NCBI GenBank assembly: GCA_910589415.1
Contig: OU342636.1
Location: forward strand, 7,732,437-7,796,436
Source: Malachius bipustulatus
Lineage: Eukaryota > Arthropoda > Insecta > Coleoptera > Melyridae
Length of the DNA stretch: 64,000 nucleotides
Reading direction: 5' to 3'
Within the stretch, counting starts at the first letter, position 1; every line of letters starts with the position of its first letter. This document shows, piece by piece, positions 32,164-41,182 of the stretch. The notes beneath the pieces are model-generated. The model was not told the origin of the DNA. It saw nothing but the letters and a program-made list of their open reading frames with translations, and made no database searches. Made by a program: the position numbers and the translations under genes.

Positions 32164-32788
32164 CAGAGTGATCCCGAAATGGCGGACACGGAATACAGGG
32201 TGTTGTAGAGGATGTTCAGAAATACTGTAAATTTAAAACAAAAATGTGTTCCTCGGCTTCGTTACCGAGATATAGGGTGTCCTTTTTCTAAAATTTAAAT
32301 CGAAATGGCGGTCAAATTTAAACAACCTCCACTGGCAAAGCACATGATTTCACATAACTATAACGATAGTGTTTGCTTTTTATTTTTTTTTATTATCGGG
32401 AACGGAATTACAGGCATTCAAAGTTTACCTATTCCCTGTGTTCAACAAAATTTTTCAATGTGGCATCGTTGTTCGAATTCGAGATTTTGAATAATATTAT
32501 CGACTATGTCGTATCCGCGCAACGATTATTGTTTTAATCTTTGTTGTGTTTCCACTTTCCATTTCATATGTTTCCATGGTAACATCTATCTGGGTATTGT
32601 AGACCTACACATTACTTTTCTGCCTGAAAAAAGGTATCCAGTGCAGTGTTGTGACTTTTATTTCTACAAAAGTGGTCATATCTTCTTAAGGGAGCCATAC
32701 TGGAGAAAACAGTAAATAAAACTTAGAATCTTTAATCCACAATTGATGCTGTTGTGCTGTCCGTGTCCGCCATTTCGGGATCATCCTG
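32164..32788. mobile_element. Palindromic MITE at the Foldback symmetry centre
   Basis: A 625-bp element with 28-bp TIRs: left CAGAGTGATCCCGAAATGGC, right complement with CAGGATGATCC. TA flanks at 32162-32163 and 32789-32790. It sits where the left and right arms of the Foldback element meet (AATGAAAATA on the left, TATTTTCATT on the right). The interior is not palindromic and has no convincing gene, although short plus-strand frames exist at 32305-32715. Confidence 0.8.
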
Positions 32789-33459
32789 TATATTTTCATT
32801 AAAAAAAAATCAATTTCAGAGCGGACGAAAATTAGTAAAGGCACTCCCTAAAACCCCTTTGTATATCAAACATTTTGATATTTTTTTTTGTGCAGGAATT
32901 AGCCGCTAGGGCTGTTTTAATTATTCACACGTTTTTGGATTTTGCCGTTATATATTTTCATTAATTAAAAAAAAAACAATATTTAAGCTTAGTGCCAATG
33001 AAAGTTAGCGAGACACCCTAAAATCCGTTTATCAAGCAGTGTAATTTTTTGTTTGGGCAGAAATTAACGGCCAGAGCTGTTTGCTGTTTTCATTTTATAA
33101 ATATGCTTCGCTGTCTCCATGCATACTTGGCCACAGTTAAACACTCTTTTTTAGTTTTTTTTAATGAATCTTTTTTTTTTTTTAAATAAGAACTACAAAA
33201 TTTTTGTTTACACAACTAATTAACGAAAAAAAAACGGCAAATGATTCAGCTCTCACGCCTCGATTTGCTATTCATTTGCAGAAAGTGCTTCGCTAAATTC
33301 ACGTGAAGTTAGCGAAGCACCCTGTATTTTTTTAAAAATAAGAGCGGCAAATTTTTTTTTTGCACAATTAATTAACGGCAAAAAAACGGCAAATAATGGC
33401 ACTATGCGCGCGTCGATTTGTTGCAAGTGTTTCGCTAAGTTCATATACGTGAGATGCGG

Positions 33460-34163
33460 GAGTCTGGGCTTAATCGCCGGAACCAAGAGGAGACAACCTC
33501 ACTAAAAAACCTAAATCCTAAGGCGGGGGTCCAGGCTGATGGGATGCGTGACTGGATAGAAGACCAGCCCTACTGGATTCAACCTTGGGGCACCAGGGGG
33601 CACCCCACTGTATCAATCCCCTCACCTTTGCATGCGAGGCTCTGCATAGGTGGAACACCCTCCCCTAGCTACTCGTGGGATCAACCATGGTAAGAAACAA
33701 AAAACCAAGAAATTGCGGGACATCACCGCAAAACAGACTGCCGACCGAGCGGGGCTTGTCACCCGTCAAGACAGTCGGCAATCTAAACAATCCTTGTGCT
33801 CGAGACCACCTCGAACACAAGAAGAATGCCCACTCATTGGCAAGAAAAGGAGCATCGACACCCTTCATAGGACCAGAACCATTCTGTGGCTTCGAAGATA
33901 CTTTCTTCAAGCAGAACTCCAAAAGGAAGAAGAAAACTGAGAGAAACCCATTGGAGGAACCTCTCGGGGTTGAGACAAGCCAAAGAACTTCTCGGGAATG
34001 TTAACCGAGAGAGGTCGAAGATACTCTTCAACCTCAGCAAGGAACATCTCAGAACACTGACGGGATTCCTAACGAGACATTGCAAGCTCAAGGAACACCT
34101 GAGGAAGTTAGGCATAGAAGAATATGGCGTCTGCAGATTCTGCGGGAAAGGAGACGAGACACC
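33460..34163 (+). pseudogene. LINE deletion derivative (5' region joined to RNase H end)
   Basis: 33460-33685 is GC-richer, UTR-like sequence. An ATG at 33686 opens MVRNKKPRNCGTSPQN, which looks like the start of an ORF1. Around 33800-33815 the frame passes directly into an RNase H end (SLARKGASTPFIGPEPFCG). After a frameshift near 33960 comes the LINE C-terminus with HLRTLTGFLTRHCKLKEH and a CRFCG..DET zinc-finger-like motif, to about 34163. I read this as one LINE copy that lost everything between ORF1 start and RNase H. At 34163 it abuts a gypsy fragment. Confidence 0.6.
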
Positions 34164-35817
34164 ACGTCAGATGCTAGTTCTAAAGGTTTGGGAGGCAATT
34201 TTCTTCAAGTTCAGCAAAACAGTCAATTAAAACCCGTTGCTTATTTCAGTCGAGTTACCACTCCAGCTGAGCAGGTATACCACAGCTACGAATTGGAAAC
34301 TTTGGCGATTGTCGAAAGTCTAAAACGTTTTAGAATCTACCTGACTGGTCATCATTTCAAAATCATTACCGATTGTTCAGCTGTTCGATATACCTTTTCA
34401 AAGCGTGACTTGATTCCCAGAATTGTCAGGTGATGGCTTTCGGTTCAGGATTTCGATTTCGAAATTGAACATAAACCAGGTTCAAGTATGAAACACGTGG
34501 ACGCACTAAGTAGAAATCCACTGAACGTTTTACAAATTAGCCCCGAAGACTGGTTCTTAACTATTCAGTTACAAGATGATAGTCTTCAAAACATTGTGCA
34601 ACGGATTAAAGAAAATTCAGATCAATATTTGAAACGTGAATTTGTTTATAAAAATAATCCATTGTATAGGAAAACAATTAATGGTGAGAGGCTGGTTATA
34701 TCAAAATTTGCCAGGTTTCAGTTGTTAAGAAAATATCACGATGACATAGGACACCCCGGTTTTGGACGTTGTTTAGACTTAATTAAAAATGAATTCTGGT
34801 TTGTAAAAATGTCTAAATTTACTAGAAAATATGTAAGCTCTTGCTTGCAGTGTGGGTACGCTAAAGGCAACTATGGCAAAGCCGAAGGAGAGTTACATCC
34901 GATTCCGAAACCTACTACACCCATGCACACTATACATGTGGATCATGTGGGACCATTTCCGAAAAGCAAAACTGGATTCTCATATATTATACTCACTGTT
35001 GTTGATTCTTTTACGAAATATGTAGTCGTTAAACCATCTAGAACTTTGGGTTCTGCAGAATGTATTAAAAACCTATGGGAGATTTTCGGTGAATTTTTAG
35101 GACATCCAAAAAGAATAATTAGTGACAACGATGTTGCTTTTACTAGCAGATATTTCAAAGAATTTGTTAATGATAAACAAGTTAAATATATAATGACAGC
35201 TACTGCTACTCCAAGGGCAAATGGCCAGGTAGAGAGATATCATGGAACATTGTTAAACGCGATGAGAACTACATGTAGTGATGATAATAGATCTTGGGAT
35301 GAAAAAAATCCTGATATTGTATAGGGAATGAATAATACACGTAACAGTAGTACAAAGTATTCACTTTTCGAGCTTCTCTTTGGTTATAATGTTATAAAGG
35401 CAATTTATTCAATGATATAACACAGTCAGACCCTGTTGAGTTTTCGAAAAGGAGGGCAAATGCGAGCAAAACTTTGAAAATAGTCTCAGATAAAATGAAA
35501 ATCCAATATGATCGCAAAAGAAGCCACCAAAGAAATATAAGAAAGGTGACTTAGTTTTGTGGAAAGGAGGAGTCTCTTGTAATGAGAAAGGTGTTATTAA
35601 AAAGTTAAATAGGCATTATTCTGGTCCTTATAAAGTTGAGAAAATATTCGAAGGTGATAGATATAAAATAAGAAGTGTAAAAGGTATGAGAGGATACAAA
35701 AACTTCACTACTTTAGTTGCTGCTGACTCCCTACGACCTTACCGAAGTTGTGTCAAAGAAAAAGACAGCGTTTCATCTTATAGTAGTGACTCAGAGAACG
35801 ACATAAGAGATACATGA
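34164..35817 (+). pseudogene. Ty3/gypsy pol remnant: RNase H and integrase
   Basis: It begins at the first catalytic Asp region of RNase H (DASSKGLG) and continues with PVAYFSR, YHSYELETLA and HVDALSRNP. An in-frame TGA lies at 34431-34433. Integrase follows: an HHCC finger (HDDIGHPG .. CLQCGYAKG) and catalytic residues in HVDHVGPF, SDNDVAFTS and NGQVERYHG. A second in-frame stop (TAG) is at 35322-35324, then frame shifts. 35557-35817 encodes an integrase C-terminal fold (RHYSGPYKV). Gag, protease and RT are missing on the left, where the fragment abuts a LINE piece. It is dead and antisense to Dis3l2. Confidence 0.85.
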
Positions 35818-35874
35818 TTTAATTGATTTATTAGAGAGCTGAGAAATATTTAAGAAAGTCGGACAGGACGACTA

Positions 35875-36276
35875 TAGTCCAATAAAGTCTAAAAAGTCAT
35901 ACGTATCGATTAAGAATACACATCCTTTTGATAGTTCAATTTATTTTGTTTCATGTACGTGTTTTTATAGTAAGCGTCCAGCTTGTCTAAACACTCCATC
36001 CCGCATAAATAAGTATACGTCAACATTGGTTTTGAATGAGAATTAAATGCACAACACAGAGGATAGAATGTCATTACGTGAATAAATTTTATGTAGTTGT
36101 CAGTGGCTCTCAAACTGACGTAAGCGGTTCAATTCATTTTTTGAATGATTCCTTCAATAATTACGCTCGTTCACAACTTGACAATTAACTGTTTGACATT
36201 TTCTGGTGAAATTAAAAATATTAATTCGGACGGTTAGTAAGACGTCACATCTGACTTTTTAAAGTTAATCCTACTA
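35875..36276 (+). repeat. 402-bp TA-flanked repeat, copy 2
   Basis: Inverted copy of 31587-31989, bounded by TA at 35873-35874 and 36277-36278. It follows the gypsy integrase by about 60 bp. A TATA-box-like TATATAAAG straddles its right end (36275-36283), so it may instead be the U3 part of this gypsy element's 3' LTR. I saw no matching 5' LTR in the window. Confidence 0.7.
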
Positions 36277-36284
36277 TATAAAGG

Positions 36285-37190
36285 TAACCTGGGTACCATT
36301 CTACTTTTTATTGATTGCCTGTGTGGAATCTTGATATTAAAATAATGTACTCAAAAGAATAAGATGATTCCAGATTTGAAAATATGATGCAATTATAAGA
36401 CAGAAGTTTTAAAGAATAAAAATTTACCTATTCTGTGTGGTATAGTCCTATAGTCTTGGAAGGGTTCTCTGGCCAAGTGCTCTTTCTTAGACCAATAATT
36501 TCAAAAGTAAGAAGAAATATTATTGCATATTCAACAGGTAAATCTGTGTGGTAAAACTGAATGTAATGATGTCACATCTGGAATAATCCGACTTAAGACA
36601 AACACTGCCAGCAATTTTTCTGTTTGATTTCAGCAACCCTAGTTAGATGAAATATTTAGCAGTTTCTGGAAGAATTTCCGAGGACAGAAATTATAAAGGA
36701 TGGCCGAATGTTATGGTTATTGTATTTGTTACATTGTTATATTGTTAGAATAATACGTCGCTTTTGACAAGGGATATTGGGAAGACTTCAGAATATAATA
36801 TCAGTCGTGAGCGAATGTTTATGTTGTAATACTTTATATCTTATTAAAGACTACGTTCCATTTTGAGTGGTGTTTTGGAATTATAAGTCATCCATTGGGA
36901 GCTAGTCATAACAATTGTATAGAATTAGTTATAGATTATATAATATATTTGATGAATTTTATTGGGATTTAGGTTCTAATTTAAATTTGCCACTAAAGAC
37001 TCTTTACAGAACAAATTAGAAAAACTTTCGTACAGCATGCGAGGAGAAGACTGAAGACATGGACGGTACCGTTTCGTCCTTATTAATATAAATTAGTTAT
37101 AGAAATAGATTAGAATAAGGTTGTAAGTTAATTAATTAGTTTTTGGAAAATTATCATAATATAAATTTAAAATTAATCTCATGCAAATTT
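36285..37190. other. AT-rich stretch, possibly the remainder of a gypsy LTR
   Basis: No open frame. It follows the TATA-like word at 36275-36283 and could be R/U5 and flanking DNA of the gypsy remnant. The word GAGTGGTGTTTTGGAATTATAAG and a final ATAACA near 36911 are compatible with an LTR end, but there is no second LTR for comparison. Confidence 0.3.
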
Positions 37191-37521
37191 TGGGGAATCG
37201 TTATGAAAAATTGCTCAGCTATAAAAAAAGTGATTTCAAGTTTGAATTTGATTTGAGTATTATGACAATTAAATTTATGACTTGTAACAAATAAAAATTA
37301 TTAATAATAAATAATTTAAAAAATATCAAAAATAAATTATTTGGATTGTTTAAAAAAATAAGTGGATGAAAAGAAAAAAATGAAGGGGAAGGATGTTGAT
37401 AGCAACGAGGAGAAATTATTGTAATTGAAAATTTGAAGAGTAACGGTCAGAAAATAAAGTTAAAAAAAATGTAAAATAATTATTTAGAAGAACTAGAGAC
37501 AAGGAAAAGTGATAGCAAATA

Positions 37522-38885
37522 TCGTGTGGCAAATGAAAACATAATTTAGGTAGGCCCTGGAAAAAAATTTCATGTCTTAGATTGAATCCTACGATAAAAT
37601 CACTGTCATAAATTTTAAAAATCTTATTTTTCTTATTTTGTGATTTTGAGTGGTCTGGGGTGCGTTCATGAATTACAGTTTGCATCATACATGAAAAACT
37701 CTGGATGCATTCATATAAATAACCAGTTCGCTTGATGGATAAATATCTAGCATCGCTCATAAATTGCCGATGACGACGCTTGAAGTGCACTCACAGAGTT
37801 TTGAAGAAACACATGGGTGAATCAATTCTTTGCATAATATTAGTAAATTACAAAAATTAGTATTAAATTAAAAAAAAAGTGTGAATCTGACAGTTACACA
37901 TAATCTAATACTTTGGAATTATTATTTCCTTTGATTTCTCGTTCGAATTACGTTCATAAAATGGAACAATCTGACGATATTTCGGAAAATGTAAGGCATC
38001 ACTCTGGTTGTTACACATAAACGTCAGTTTCTGTTTATGAACGCATTCCACCTTCAGGGCCGTATTTGTGTTTTTTAAACCGTACCACCTATCTGGACTT
38101 TTTGAGGATAGTTTTTCGAAAAAAAAAAATTGGGCGAGCGACTGTCCGGCAAAAATTTATAAACATTATTTCCAGAAGAGTTTGCCCTCTTAAAAAATGG
38201 CCACCACTAGAGCCACAGATCACAGACCTTACTTTTATCATGAGCATGAGTGCATAGTAGGAAGAAAGTTCCTAATATATGGTGTAAACATCTCTGGATT
38301 TATTCCCATTTTCATTGGTTATGTTACTTTATTCTTGTTTGATTTTATTTTTATATCTTGTGGTGGATTCTTTCTGGTGCGTGTTTATGTTAAACCCTCA
38401 GGTGCAAATACTTAATAAATGACTTTACTATAATTAATAAGTAGATAGATAATTCGATAAGTAATAAATAGGGCCTTAAACATAAATACCTACCATTTTA
38501 CAAAGGGCAAACTGCAGACTAAGGAAAACTATTATTAGATATTAATCCTTCATTGCTTTGGCTTGAACATGACATTTTTACGGGGTTTGCAGTGTCAACA
38601 ATCCAATAAACTTCACGGTAACTGGAACAATCTCCGAATAATTTATGTCCGCGTTATTCAAGAAATCATAAAACTAATTTTAACAACCTGATGCACCTTA
38701 TTTCAGCAAATGTCAAAATAATTATTATTTGACAATAAAATTGGAAAACAAGAAGAAGGCAATATCAGAATGAGTTTACGATTTTACAAACCAAAATTTT
38801 CATTTTACAGTTTTACAGATCCAATCTAAGACATGAAATTTTTTTCCAAGGCCTACCTAAATTATGTTTTCATTTGCTCACACGA
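37522..38885. mobile_element. 1.36-kb non-coding TIR element, TA target
   Basis: Inverted ends of about 64 bp (TCGTGTGGCAAATGAAAAC ... complement ending CACACGA), flanked by TA at 37520-37521 and 38886-38887. No transposase or convincing ORF lies inside. It is inserted in copy 2 of the GA-rich repeat. TA target and size suggest a non-autonomous Tc1/mariner-group element. Confidence 0.75.
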
Positions 38886-39366
38886 TAGAAAGAGGATTAG
38901 AGAGGAATAAATTATTAAATAAGAGAGTTTGGCAAAACGAAATAGAGTAGAAAATTTGAAAGCAGAAAGAAGATAAGTAAAGGAAAGGGAAGAGAAGCAG
39001 TAAGAAAAAGAGAAAAAGACTACAAGGACGAGAGAAAATATTTATTTATAAAGACCAAGGAATAACGAGAGATAGTGTTGGAGAAGCAGGTTAAGAATTT
39101 TGAAAAAGTGCTGTGATAGAAAGAGTAAAGAAGAGATGCAGAGGGACTAAAGAAAGGTTTTTGAGGAAAGAAAGGAATATTGTAAGATTTTGGCATTGTA
39201 TTTAGTTTAAATCATTAGAGTGTAGTTTTAACAAATTTAAAAAATCAGAGAGCTCAAGGTAGGTTTTGTAATTTTTTTTAAATAAACATTTTTTCAAGTT
39301 ACAAGTCCTAAATTAAACGATTTGTTCTATAGGATTAAACATTTTGATTCAAACCAAATTAAATTA

Positions 39367-39569
39367 TGTTAAAAATGGAGATTGAAATACTATATCACTA
39401 TAGGTACCTATATCTTGATAATATTGGTATTGATGTGCGCCACCTGGTGGTGTGAATGTATAAGACGATGTAGTAGCTCTTTTGTAAAACAATAAAGGAC
39501 TCGAGTCTTTGCTGTATACTCACAGACGCGTGTATTCTTTTACTTAACCTCTTTCATGCAATTATAACA
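39367..39569 (+). repeat. Copia 5' LTR
   Basis: 203 bp, from TGTTAAAAATGG to ATTATAACA, i.e. with the TG...CA ends usual for LTRs. It contains AATAAAGGACTCGAG, a likely polyadenylation signal context. Antisense to Dis3l2. Confidence 0.93.
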
Positions 39570-39585
39570 GGTTATGGGCCCAGTA
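39570..39585 (+). other. Copia primer-binding site
   Basis: GGTTATGGGCCCAGTA follows the 5' LTR directly. It resembles the site used by Drosophila copia, which is primed by an internal fragment of initiator methionine tRNA. The identification rests on memory of that site. Confidence 0.7.
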
Positions 39586-39626
39586 TAGTCTCTACTGAAG
39601 TAAAGTCTGCTGAGAAAGAATTACAA

Positions 39627-40340
39627 GTGAAAAGTAGTAAACCGGTGAGTGCAATGGCTGTGAACTATACTACTAGTATCCCGAAGTTAAAGGGTCGTGA
39701 GAACTATGACGAGTGGGCCTTCGCGGCGGAAAATTTGCTCGTTCTGGACGGGTTGTCGAAGTGTATCGACGGTAGTGAGACAGATCAGGAAAAGATCGCG
39801 AAAGCAAAAGCCAAACTAGTGTTGTCCATAGATCCTTCTCTCTACGTTCATGTGAAGGATGCGAAGACGGCAAAAGAGCTGTGGGACAAGCTAAAATCCT
39901 TGTATGCAGATGCTGGGTTCGCCAGGAAGATCGGTTTGTTGCGAGCATTAATTTCGTTGAGACTTGAGAATTGTGACTCCATGGAAGACTATGTGAATCA
40001 AGTCATAGAAACTGCTCAGAAGCTAAGCAAAACGGGGTTCAAAATAGACGAAGAATGGATAGGTTCACTGTTATTAGCAGGTCTAACCGAGAAGTTTGCC
40101 CCCATGATAATGGCCATCGAGCATGCAGGAATCAACATCACTACAGATTCCATCAAGTCAAAACTACTCGACATGCAGATAGAAGATCACCGGACTGGTG
40201 GAGCTCTATACGGTGCAACGCGCAACTCGGCACGGTCGTCGATAGATGGCGGTAATAGTAGCAGGAGAAATAATGCAGATGAATTCAGCAGCAGCAATGT
40301 GGGTAATGCAATTTCAGCTACAGAAATCGCGACAATTTGA
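39627..40340 (+). CDS. Copia gag (N-terminal part)
   Basis: 237 codons, with ENYDEWAFAAENLL, KAKAKLVLSIDP and AKELWDKLKSLY, typical of UBN2/copia-type capsid. An alternative start is the ATG at 39654. The frame ends at 40340 just before the zinc-knuckle segment, which is in another frame; an indel lies at about 40325-40345. Whether this is a mutation, a sequencing error or an expression device cannot be told here. Confidence 0.85.
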   Translation: MKSSKPVSAMAVNYTTSIPKLKGRENYDEWAFAAENLLVLDGLSKCIDGSETDQEKIAKAKAKLVLSIDPSLYVHVKDAKTAKELWDKLKSLYADAGFARKIGLLRALISLRLENCDSMEDYVNQVIETAQKLSKTGFKIDEEWIGSLLLAGLTEKFAPMIMAIEHAGINITTDSIKSKLLDMQIEDHRTGGALYGATRNSARSSIDGGNSSRRNNADEFSSSNVGNAISATEIATI

Positions 40341-41182
40341 GAAATATAAAATGTTTCCGTTGTAAATTAACCGGCCATTATAAATCACAGTGCCCTTCTT
40401 ATAAATCAGAAGAAAATAAATACCAACCAAATGCTTTTAACACTGTTTTTCTAAGTGGTGAATTCAACAATACCGACTGGTACATTGATTCAGGTGCGAG
40501 TGCGCATTTGACTGCGAGAAAAGACTGGTTGGAAGATATTAGCAATAATTGCAAAGTGTCAGAGATAATGGTTGCCAATCAAACAAAAATTCCAGTTTTA
40601 CGTCAAGGAAAAGTTGCCATAAAGACTATTGTGGGAACAGAAAGACACGATGTAATTATTCAGAATGTTTTATATGTGCCCGAACTGACCACAAATCTAC
40701 TGAGTGTCAGTCAGATGATAAAGAAGGGTAATAAGGTCGATTTTGAGAAGAAAGGCTGTAAGGTATATGATAAACGAAATAATCTGATAGCAGTAGCAGA
40801 TTTAATAAATGAAGTATATAAATTAAACATTGTCAAGACACAACAATGTTGGTTAGCTTCTTCTGCGGTAACAGATGATGTTTGGCATAGAAGATTTGGT
40901 CACCTGAATTTCAAGGACTTGAAAATGATGAAGGATGGGGCTGTAGAAGGGTTAGTCAGCAAAGATAAATTTGAGAACAGAAATAACTGTGAAACCTGTT
41001 GTAAAGGTAAACAGTCTAGATTACCTTTCAAGAAGAAAGACAGAAGAGAGAGCAGTTATTTGGTTTGGAAGTTATACACGCTGATGTATGTGGTCCCATG
41101 GAGACGAAGTCTATTGGTGGATCAAGATATTTTTTGCTACTGGAAGACGATTTCAGTAAAATGTTGTTCGTTTATTTTTTGA
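40337..41182 (+). CDS. Copia pol part 1: zinc knuckle, protease, integrase N-terminus
   Basis: The frame has no ATG at its start. It opens with a CCHC knuckle (CFRCKLTGHYKSQC), then the protease motif WYIDSGASAHLT, then the gag-pre-integrase HHCC segment (HRRFGHLNFKDL .. CETCCKGKQ). Around 41045-41065 the open integrase frame changes, and the last 40 codons of this ORF are out-of-frame readthrough. Confidence 0.85.
   Translation: MRNIKCFRCKLTGHYKSQCPSYKSEENKYQPNAFNTVFLSGEFNNTDWYIDSGASAHLTARKDWLEDISNNCKVSEIMVANQTKIPVLRQGKVAIKTIVGTERHDVIIQNVLYVPELTTNLLSVSQMIKKGNKVDFEKKGCKVYDKRNNLIAVADLINEVYKLNIVKTQQCWLASSAVTDDVWHRRFGHLNFKDLKMMKDGAVEGLVSKDKFENRNNCETCCKGKQSRLPFKKKDRRESSYLVWKLYTLMYVVPWRRSLLVDQDIFCYWKTISVKCCSFIF

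Larger units (their letters stand above)
29856..33450. mobile_element. Foldback-like transposon with 9-bp target duplication
   Basis: A 3595-bp element whose ends are perfect inverted repeats (ACGTATATGAACTTAGC... and complement) flanked by GAGATGCGG at 29847-29855 and 33451-33459. The arms consist of tandem sub-repeats: a unit of about 170 bp with GTGTTTCGCTAACTTCACGTG in the outer part, and three copies of a 163-bp unit in the left inner arm against one in the right. Tandem-repeat arms and a 9-bp duplication are features of Foldback/MULE-type elements. No transposase is present. It holds two TA-flanked palindromic MITEs and a 403-bp repeat. It splits LINE-derived DNA in Dis3l2 intron 1. Confidence 0.8.

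Noticed and set aside
32305..32715. Two plus-strand ORFs in the MITE at 32164-32788
   Set aside because: Low-complexity hydrophobic frames without motifs. An element of 625 bp with such ends is non-autonomous.
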